Source of the DNA: an uncultured Pseudoflavonifractor sp.
GTDB lineage: Bacteria; Bacillota; Clostridia; Oscillospirales; Oscillospiraceae
Length of the DNA stretch: 64,000 bases
Direction: 5' to 3'
NCBI GenBank assembly: GCA_947425785.1
Contig: CANEAY010000001.1
Location: 124,001-188,000 of the forward strand
A program made the translations under genes and the position numbers. Position 1 is the first letter of the stretch. Every line of letters starts with the position of its first letter. The notes below the pieces were generated by a model that saw nothing but the letters and a program-made list of their open reading frames with translations, was not told where the DNA came from and searched no databases. Positions 58,135 through 64,000 of this stretch are shown here, one piece after another.

Positions 58135-58893
58135 TTACAGCTCTTTGCGCTGGAGCTGGAGCCGGTCGGCGATCATGGCGATGAACTCCGAGTTGGTGGG
58201 CTTGCCCTTGGCGTTGGAGACGGTGTAGCCGAAATACTTCTGCAGGGTCTCCAGATCGCCCCGATCCCAGGCCACCTCAATGGCGTGACGGATGGCCCGC
58301 TCCACCCGGCTGGCGGTGGTGCCGAACCGCTTTGCCACTTCGGGATAGAGGATCTTGGTGACGGCGTTGATAACGTCCATGTCCTCTACGGCGATCATGA
58401 TGGCCTCCCGGAGATACTGGTAGCCCTTGATGTGGGCGGGCACGCCGATCTCGTGGATGATGGAGGTGACCGTGCTCTCCAGGCCCTTGCCCCGGCGGTC
58501 TGCCTCTTCGCCGGGCTGGCCGGAGGAGGTCACCATCTGCCGCACCCGCTCCACCACCGAGGCGGTCTTGCAGGGCTTCATCATAAAATAGTCCGCGCCC
58601 CGGGCGGCGGCCAGCTCGGCCACACTGCCCCCGGCAAAGCTGGAAAGCACCAGGACTTTGGGCTTTTCCGGCAGTTCTGCCAGATCAGAAAGGACTTCTA
58701 CCCCGTCCAGCTTGGCCAGGATCATGTCCATGACTACCACGTTGGGCTGTCGCTGGCGGCACAGCTCCACCGCCGCCTCGCCGTCGGCGGTGTCGGCCAC
58801 CACCGTCAGGTCGTTTTCTGCGTTCAGGGTCTCCACCAGAAGACGGCGGAATTCTTCCCCTGCGTCCGCCACCAAAATCGTTTTCTTTTCCAA
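58135..58893 (-). CDS. spo0A: Master sporulation regulator Spo0A
   Basis: The 252-residue protein has a receiver domain with phospho-Asp56 in VVVMDMIL and Lys in MMKPCK. The sporulation-specific DNA-binding domain (about 140-252) includes [40 protein letters not shown] and [15 protein letters not shown]. The N-terminal acidic pocket reads VADAGEE, with Ala where most Spo0A proteins have a second Asp. The start is TTG 58893 behind GAAGGA. Phosphorylated Spo0A commits the cell to sporulation. It follows spoIVB, the conserved order in spore formers. Confidence 0.96.
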   Translation of the reverse strand: MEKKTILVADAGEEFRRLLVETLNAENDLTVVADTADGEAAVELCRQRQPNVVVMDMILAKLDGVEVLSDLAELPEKPKVLVLSSFAGGSVAELAAARGADYFMMKPCKTASVVERVRQMVTSSGQPGEEADRRGKGLESTVTSIIHEIGVPAHIKGYQYLREAIMIAVEDMDVINAVTKILYPEVAKRFGTTASRVERAIRHAIEVAWDRGDLETLQKYFGYTVSNAKGKPTNSEFIAMIADRLQLQRKEL

Positions 58894-58912
58894 ATCCGTT
58901 TCCTTCTTCCAA

Positions 58913-58924
58913 GATCGATCGATC
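58913..58924. repeat. Perfect 12-bp palindrome GATCGATCGATC
   Basis: GATCGATCGATC lies 20 bp before the spo0A start, in the 5'-UTR. It holds three overlapping GATC sites, so it could be marked by a Dam-like methylase if one exists; no other function is evident. Confidence 0.4.
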
Positions 58925-58945
58925 GCGAGATTACCGGTTGCTCAT

Positions 58946-58974
58946 AATTTACCATAAAGAGACAGCGAACGCAA
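58946..58974 (-). promoter_or_regulatory. Probable spo0A vegetative promoter
   Basis: On the minus strand TTGCGT, a 17-bp spacer and TAAATT lie 53 bp before the spo0A start. No clean 0A box (TGTCGAA) is visible; weak relatives lie near 59008-59018. Confidence 0.5.
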
Positions 58975-59044
58975 TACTGTTTTGGAAAAAAATGGATAAG
59001 AAAAAATCGACTTTGTCCGACCACTTTCGGGAAATTTAGCGATT

Positions 59045-60118
59045 TTAGATGTTTTTCAGACAGCTTTCGGCGGTTTTCAACATTCTTTGCGCCAGGATGC
59101 CGTAGCCCTGGGTGGGGTCGCCCACCAGTACGTGGGTCACCGCACCCACCAGCCGGCCGTTCTGGAGGATGGGGCTGCCGCTCATGCCCTGGACGATACC
59201 GCCGGTGGCCGCCAGAAGCTCCGGGTCGGTGACCTTAATGGTCATGTCCCTGCTGTCGTCGGCGTGGGGAAAGAGCTTGACGATCTCCACGTCGTAGGCG
59301 CGCACCTCATCTCCGGCGATGTTGGCGTAGATGACGGCGGGGCCGGTCTCCACCTGGGACTTGTCCGCCACAGGCACCGGCTCCAGGGCGCACAGCTCCT
59401 TCTCCTCCAGGGTGCCGAAGATACCGCTGGTGGTGTTGGCCCAGAGGGTGCCGATGTCGGCCTGGGTGTCAAACTCGCCATGGAGCTCTCCCGGCTCTCC
59501 CCGCTGGCCCTTTTTCACGTCGCTCACCGTGGCGGAGATGACCCCGCCGCTCTCCAGGGGCATGAGCTGGGCGGTGTCCACGTCGTTGATGGCGTGGCCC
59601 AGGGCGCCGAACTCCCCGGTGGCGGGGTCGTAGTAGGTCACCGTTCCGATGCCCGCCATGGAATCCCGCAGCCAGGCCCCCAGCTTGTAGCTGCCGTCGG
59701 TGGAGCACTGGACAGCCTGGGCCGTCACCTGCACCTGCTTGCCGTCCCGGATGGCCCGGATGGACATCTCCTCCCCGCCGATGGCGGAGAGCTGCTCCTG
59801 CACCTCTTCAATGGTATCTACCTCTGTGGCGTTGATGTGGGTGATAACGTCACCCTCCCGCAGGCCGCAGGACTTGGCGGGGGTCAGGTTCCCCTCCGCC
59901 GCCGGGATCTGGGAAAAGCCCACCACCATCACCCCGTCGGAGAAGAGCTTGATCCCCACCGCCCGGCCCACAGGCGCCACCATTCGGACTTCAGCCCCGG
60001 TCATGGACGGAGCCTCCCATGCCATGGCAGGCGCGCCCCCCAGCACGCCCGCCACCGCCAGGGCCGCTGCCGTCCGCCGAAAAGGCGTTGGCCCTGACCG
60101 TTTACTTCCTCTTTTCAA
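59045..60118 (-). CDS. spoIVB: SpoIVB serine peptidase (PDZ, S55)
   Basis: The 357-residue protein has an N-terminal membrane/signal segment (about 15-35, TAAALAVAGVLGGAPAMA) and a PDZ domain with GLREGDVITHINATEV. An S55 protease domain follows with the catalytic Ser in VQGMSGSPIL and a likely His in ALGHAIND. SpoIVB is made in the forespore and cleaves SpoIVFA to trigger pro-sigma-K processing. The TTG at 60118 is chosen for the GGGGGTGG upstream. It lies directly upstream of spo0A on the same strand, as in Bacillus and clostridia. Confidence 0.93.
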   Translation of the reverse strand: MKRGSKRSGPTPFRRTAAALAVAGVLGGAPAMAWEAPSMTGAEVRMVAPVGRAVGIKLFSDGVMVVGFSQIPAAEGNLTPAKSCGLREGDVITHINATEVDTIEEVQEQLSAIGGEEMSIRAIRDGKQVQVTAQAVQCSTDGSYKLGAWLRDSMAGIGTVTYYDPATGEFGALGHAINDVDTAQLMPLESGGVISATVSDVKKGQRGEPGELHGEFDTQADIGTLWANTTSGIFGTLEEKELCALEPVPVADKSQVETGPAVIYANIAGDEVRAYDVEIVKLFPHADDSRDMTIKVTDPELLAATGGIVQGMSGSPILQNGRLVGAVTHVLVGDPTQGYGILAQRMLKTAESCLKNI

Positions 60119-60330
60119 ATGACCACCCCCGTTAAAAATCAATGGGGCGCCCCCGGCTGAAGGCGCCGCTTTTAATATGAACGAAAGGTGGGATGGGAAG
60201 TCTGGAAATGAACAGGGGCTTTGGCTTGGAAAAAGACGGAGCTCTTCAAAAGCGGGGCAGGTGTGCCTTATACAGGAAAAAGGCGGGGAAAGAGGAAGGG
60301 AGTTTTAGTTTACATAATTTTATAGCACAT
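60119..60330. other. Intergenic spoIVB upstream region
   Basis: About 210 bp with no gene. On the minus strand CATATTA near 60173-60179 resembles a sigma-G/F -10 (CATnnTA), as expected for spoIVB, but no good -35 is visible. A TTTACATAAT copy lies at 60309-60318. Confidence 0.3.
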
Positions 60331-60376
60331 CAAAAAGGGAAGGCTGTTTCCGCAGGAAACAGCCTTCCCTTTTTCG
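60331..60376. terminator. Terminator of the Bax-inhibitor-like gene
   Basis: AAAAAGGGAAGGCTGTTTCC and its complement form a near-perfect 20-bp stem with TTTTT on both strands. The minus strand gene at 60383 ends just before it. Confidence 0.9.
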
Positions 60377-60382
60377 TCAAAT

Positions 60383-61114
60383 TTAATTCTTCCGCTTGCC
60401 GAAAAGACGCAGCAGATAGACAAAGAGGTTCACAAAATCCAGATAAAGCTGGAGGGCGGAGAAGACGGAGGCCTTTTTCAGCATGGCCTCGTCCCCCTGA
60501 TAGGCCTGATAGAAGGCGCGGATCTTCTGGGCGTCATAGGCGGTGTAGGCCAGGAAGACCACCACGCCGATGGTGCAGGTCACCCGGTCAAAGGCCTCCA
60601 GGCCGGGGATGAACAGCATGAGTACATTGGCCAGGATGAGGAAAATAAGCCCGCCCAGCAGGATATTGCGCATCCGGGACAGGTCGATGCCGGTGAAGTG
60701 GCCGAAGAGGGCCATGCCGCCGAAGTAGAGGGCGGTGGCGGCAAAGACCAGCACCAGGCTGGGCAGCTCAAAGACGATGAAATAGAAGGTAAAGGTGACC
60801 CCCGTCAGGGCGGAGTAGAGGAAGAAAAAGGCGGTGGCGGTGGCGGGAGTGATCTTATGGAGGGCGGCGGTCATGCCGACGGCCACCGCCAGCTGGGCGA
60901 TGAGGAGGATCAGGTGGAAGGCGGGGATATAGGTGACGGCGTTATAGAAGAACATCAGCCCCGTGTAGGTGGTGCTGAAGAAGATGGCCACGCCGAAGGT
61001 GACCAGCAGGCCCAGGAACATGAGGAAGAAGGTTTTAGCGGAGTAACGGCCCAGGCTTTCGCCGGTGCGGCCCTGCTCCAGGAGCTTTTCCTGATCGTAA
61101 AAATTTTCTGCCAT
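60383..61114 (-). CDS. Bax inhibitor-1/YccA family membrane protein
   Basis: The 243-residue protein has seven helices after a hydrophilic N-terminus, and ends LQLYLDFVNLFVYLLRLFGKRK, the family's C-terminal helix and basic tail. BI-1/YccA members are calcium-leak channels or protease modulators; the role in Firmicutes is unclear. The ATG at 61114 (MAENFYDQ) follows GAGGTG, preferred to an in-frame start at 61150. Confidence 0.9.
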   Translation of the reverse strand: MAENFYDQEKLLEQGRTGESLGRYSAKTFFLMFLGLLVTFGVAIFFSTTYTGLMFFYNAVTYIPAFHLILLIAQLAVAVGMTAALHKITPATATAFFFLYSALTGVTFTFYFIVFELPSLVLVFAATALYFGGMALFGHFTGIDLSRMRNILLGGLIFLILANVLMLFIPGLEAFDRVTCTIGVVVFLAYTAYDAQKIRAFYQAYQGDEAMLKKASVFSALQLYLDFVNLFVYLLRLFGKRKN

Positions 61115-61176
61115 AGAGAACACCTCATTTTTTGTTTTTGTTTTTTTCAAAAATATATTATGCCGAAGGTCAGGAC

Positions 61177-61707
61177 TTAACGCCGCTCATAGACCAGGTC
61201 TGTGATCCCGTTATAGCTCCTGGTCTTGACCAGTTTCAGCTTATGTTCCTCTTCCAGGCCGTCGAACAGCCGGATGCCGCCGCCCAGGATAGTGGGCATC
61301 ACATTGAGGTAGTACAGGTCGATGAGATCCGCCCGGATGAGCTGCCCGGCCAGCTGGGCGCCGCCGCAGATCCAGATGTCCTTCCCCTTTTCAGCTTTCA
61401 GGCGCTCCACGAGCCGGCAGGGGTCTTCGTCCGTAAAGCGGATATTGTGGGTGTCGGGCAGGGGCGAGTGGGTGACCACATAGCTGGTAAGGTCGGGATA
61501 GACCCACTCCCCGGGGGACAGCTCCGTCACCAGCTGGCAGTAGGTCTTTGCCCCCATGACCACCGTGTCCACGTCCCGGATGAACTCCTCATAGGACACC
61601 ATGTCGTTCCCGTCGGGGGACTCTCCTCCCAGCCAGTCTATGCCTCCCCTGGGATCGGCAATGCATCCGTCCAGGCTCATGGCGATGAACAAAGCGACTT
61701 TTCTCAT
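61177..61707 (-). CDS. Dihydrofolate reductase-like (RibD C-terminal domain) protein
   Basis: The 176-residue protein has the RibD-C/YwjB type fold: FIAMSLDGCIADPRGGIDWL at the N-terminus, VVMGAKTY, and IWICGGAQLAGQLIRADLID. It lacks the full catalytic set of a true folate reductase and is best called an NADPH-dependent reductase of unknown substrate. The ATG at 61707 (MRKVALF) has GAGGGAG upstream; a longer frame from 61752 is rejected. Lone gene between the Bax-like and P-type ATPase genes. Confidence 0.85.
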   Translation of the reverse strand: MRKVALFIAMSLDGCIADPRGGIDWLGGESPDGNDMVSYEEFIRDVDTVVMGAKTYCQLVTELSPGEWVYPDLTSYVVTHSPLPDTHNIRFTDEDPCRLVERLKAEKGKDIWICGGAQLAGQLIRADLIDLYYLNVMPTILGGGIRLFDGLEEEHKLKLVKTRSYNGITDLVYERR

Positions 61708-61767
61708 ATTTGCTCCCTCATAAATTGTGGCCTCTTGCGTTGATTTTATCATGGCCGCTTAAAAGCG

Positions 61768-64000
61768 TCAAGACTCGGCCTGCCGTCTCTTCCGCCGGGG
61801 CCGCCCCTTGGCCTCCAGCCAGGCCGCCAGCCGGCGGCCCCGCTCAAAGAGGGTGAGGATGGAGCGCATCACCGGCCAGCTCAGGGCCAGAAACACCCCC
61901 AGCACCAGCGCCTCCTGGAGGTTCAGGACGCTCAGGGAGAAGAAGTCCCGGAGGAAGACCACGCAGAAGGCCATAGCCGCCGCCACAGCGCCCCACAGGC
62001 ACCGCCGCTTCCAGTCAAAGGGCTTGCAGACCTGGTAGAGCACCAGCAGGCCCACAAAGGACACGCACAGGGCGGAAAGGGTGGACAGGGACTGGGTGGG
62101 GAACCGGAAGGCAAAAGCGAAGGCCTGGATGCCCAAAATGATGACCAGGTCGGTGAGTCCGCCGGGGAAGGCGTCCCGGAGGACATTAGTCATAAATTTG
62201 CCGCTGACCCGGCTCTTGTTGGGCTCCAGCGCCAGCACGAAGGAGGGAAAGCCGATGGTGAGGGCGGAGACCAGGGAGAGCTGGATGGGCACCAGGGGAT
62301 AGGGCATGTCCACAAAAATGGTGAGCAGGGACAGGCAGAAGGAGAAGATGTTCTTCACCAGGAAGAGGGAGGCGGAGCGCTGGATATTGTTGATGACCCG
62401 CCGCCCCTCCGCCACCACCTGGGGCAGGCAGGCGAAGTTGGAGTTCAAAAGCACCAGCTGGGCGGCGTGGCAGGCCGCCTCGGCCCCCGAGGCCATGGCG
62501 ATGCCGCAGTCGGCGTCCTTCAACGCCAGCACGTCGTTGACCCCGTCGCCGGTCATGGCCACCGTGTGGCCCTGCTTCTGGAGGGCCTTCACCAGCTTCC
62601 GCTTCTGCCCCGGGGTCACCCGGCCGAAGACGGTGTACTTCCCGGCGGCGCTGTAGATGTCCTGGTCGGTCTTGAGGGTGGCGGCGTCCACCCAGTGCTC
62701 GGCGTTCTCCACCCCCGCCTTCCGGGCCACCTCCGCCACGGTGAGGGGGTTGTCGCCGGAGATGACCTTCACCGCCACCCCCTGGGAGGCAAAGTAGGCG
62801 AAGGTCTCCGGGGCCTCGGAGCGGATGGGGTTTGCCAGCAGAGCCAGGGCCATGGGCCTGACCTGCCGCCCGTCCAGGGGGCCCTTGCCGTCGGGAGCGC
62901 CGTCGTAGCCCGCGATGAGCAAGACCCGGTAGCCCTTGGCAGAGTATGGCTCCACCATCTCCTTCAGCTCCTGGTACCAGGGGCCCATGACAAACTCCGG
63001 CGCCCCCGCCACAAAGGCGCCGTGGCCGGGAAAGACGGCGGCGGAGTACTTGTTTGCGGAGGTGAAGGGCACCACGGCGGAGGGGCTCCAGCCCGGATCC
63101 TTGTCGAACCGCTCCAGCATGGCCCTGCCGGTGTCGTTGTCCGCCCCCAGGGCGTGGTAGAGGGCGCTCACCGCCTCCTCCACCGCCTCGATGGAGTATT
63201 TCTCCTCGTCCAGGGGCACCAGCTCCCGGACGGTCATCCCCGGCTCGGTGATGGTGCCCGTCTTGTCCACACAGAGCACGTCCACCCGGGCCAGGGTCTC
63301 AATACAGTTCATGTCCTGGGCCAGGGTCTTTTTCTGGGCCAGGCGGATCATGCTCACCGCCAGGGCTACGCTGGTGAGGAGGTAGAGCCCCTCGGGGATC
63401 ATGCCGATGAGGGCGGCCACCGTGGCGGTCACCGCCTGGCGGAGCCCCAGCTCCAGCACGAAATACTGCTTCCAGAAGAGGATGGCCCCCATGGGCACCA
63501 GGGCGATGCCGATAAAGCGGATGAGCCGGGTGAGGGAGGCCATCATCTCCGACTGGCCCGCCTTCACGTCCTTCTTGGCCTCTAGGGTGAGCCGGGCGGC
63601 ATAGGAGTCCGCCCCCACCTTGGTGAGTTGGGCCCGGCAGGAGCCGGAGACGATGAAGGAGCCGGAGCGCAGAGCGTCCCCCGGCTTTTTCTCCAGGGGG
63701 TCGGCCTCGCCGGTAATGAGGGCCTCGTTGACCTGCACCGTCCCGGCTCGCACCACCGCGTCCGCCGAGATCTGATCCCCGGCGGCAAAGACGGCGATGT
63801 CGTCCCGCACCATGTGGTCGGTGGGCACGCTCATCTCCGTCCCCTCCCGCACCACCGTCCCCCTGGGGGAGGCCAGAAGGGTGAGTTTGTCAATGGTACG
63901 CTTGGAGCGAAGCTCCTGGAAGATGCCGATGACGGTGTTGGCCACGGCGATGAAGAGGAAGGTGGCGTCCTTGTAGGAGCCCACCGCCACCAGGGCCGCC
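61768..64000 (-). CDS. P-type cation-transporting ATPase, N-terminal part cut by the window edge
   Basis: About 744 residues are visible, open at the right edge. Present are the actuator motif TGEADPLEK, the phosphorylation site CVDKTGTIT, the hinge GDGVNDVLALKDADCGIAMASG and the C-terminal membrane helices. The missing N-terminus carries the first one or two helices. The pattern resembles CtpE/YfgQ-like calcium-type pumps more than heavy-metal pumps, but ion specificity is not read from this. The frame stays open through 64000, so this is truncation by the window, not a pseudogene. Confidence 0.9.
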   Translation of the reverse strand, partial: AALVAVGSYKDATFLFIAVANTVIGIFQELRSKRTIDKLTLLASPRGTVVREGTEMSVPTDHMVRDDIAVFAAGDQISADAVVRAGTVQVNEALITGEADPLEKKPGDALRSGSFIVSGSCRAQLTKVGADSYAARLTLEAKKDVKAGQSEMMASLTRLIRFIGIALVPMGAILFWKQYFVLELGLRQAVTATVAALIGMIPEGLYLLTSVALAVSMIRLAQKKTLAQDMNCIETLARVDVLCVDKTGTITEPGMTVRELVPLDEEKYSIEAVEEAVSALYHALGADNDTGRAMLERFDKDPGWSPSAVVPFTSANKYSAAVFPGHGAFVAGAPEFVMGPWYQELKEMVEPYSAKGYRVLLIAGYDGAPDGKGPLDGRQVRPMALALLANPIRSEAPETFAYFASQGVAVKVISGDNPLTVAEVARKAGVENAEHWVDAATLKTDQDIYSAAGKYTVFGRVTPGQKRKLVKALQKQGHTVAMTGDGVNDVLALKDADCGIAMASGAEAACHAAQLVLLNSNFACLPQVVAEGRRVINNIQRSASLFLVKNIFSFCLSLLTIFVDMPYPLVPIQLSLVSALTIGFPSFVLALEPNKSRVSGKFMTNVLRDAFPGGLTDLVIILGIQAFAFAFRFPTQSLSTLSALCVSFVGLLVLYQVCKPFDWKRRCLWGAVAAAMAFCVVFLRDFFSLSVLNLQEALVLGVFLALSWPVMRSILTLFERGRRLAAWLEAKGRPRRKRRQAES

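Noticed and set aside
59008-59018. 0A box upstream of spo0A
   Set aside because: The best match to TGTCGAA has two mismatches on either strand, which is too weak to annotate.

Overview
The window is a stretch of GC-rich Firmicutes chromosome. It carries Spo0A, the SpoIVB protease, a SpoVB-type flippase and YlbJ, so the organism is an endospore former. The clostridial division cluster, group B [FeFe] hydrogenase, tungsten/molybdenum-type oxidoreductase and SLH surface proteins point to a strictly anaerobic gut clostridium of the Oscillospiraceae (Flavonifractor/Lawsonibacter-like). That placement rests on gene content and composition only. No rRNA or phage structural gene is visible.

Layout. 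1-7.15 kb: end of the division/wall cluster (mraY-ftsW-murG-murA-ftsQ-DUF881-sbp-ftsZ), with no murD between mraY and ftsW. 7.2-9.7 kb: a short-chain dehydrogenase and formate-THF ligase. 9.7-11.8 kb: an ECF-type sigma factor and its membrane partner behind a likely self-activated promoter. 11.8-16 kb: an aconitase-family hydratase and a membrane metallopeptidase. 16.1-23.2 kb: a redox locus with FdhD, a YdhW-like protein, an aldehyde:ferredoxin oxidoreductase homologue (YdhV-like), a Tat-exported ferredoxin, a LysR regulator and a divergent tat operon. The export machine therefore sits beside its probable substrate.

23.2-25.3 kb: an AT-rich two-gene cassette (AAA15-type ATPase plus a small PD-(D/E)XK-like protein) abutting tRNA-Leu(UAG). 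This is the best candidate for an undescribed defence-type system. 25.4-30.1 kb: vitamin B6 kinase, DacF-type carboxypeptidase and an amino-acid ABC transporter. 30.2-34 kb: an SLH surface protein, then a divergent XRE regulator/lipoprotein pair with paired operators and inverted repeats. 33.8-38.8 kb: an antiporter under a yybP-ykoY (Mn2+) riboswitch, a SpoVB-like flippase, DUF554 and an NSS transporter. 38.9-41.1 kb: a type II restriction-modification pair whose methylase carries a fused N-terminal HTH.

41.2-49.3 kb: flavodoxin, a lipoprotein with three flavinylation-like motifs, a divergent two-component pair, a HIRAN protein, a P-loop ATPase and the [FeFe] hydrogenase. 49.4-57.3 kb: an SLH protein, a small Cys-rich protein, YlbJ, a TetR/DegV pair around a palindrome, and a second two-component system. 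57.5-64 kb: phosphopantetheinyl transferase, spo0A, spoIVB, a Bax-inhibitor-like protein, a DHFR-like reductase and a P-type ATPase cut by the window edge.

Most genes sit in short operons with recognisable Shine-Dalgarno sites and strong hairpin terminators. Several starts were moved inside the longest open frame on Shine-Dalgarno evidence. Products are recognised by eye from motifs and synteny; no database search was run.
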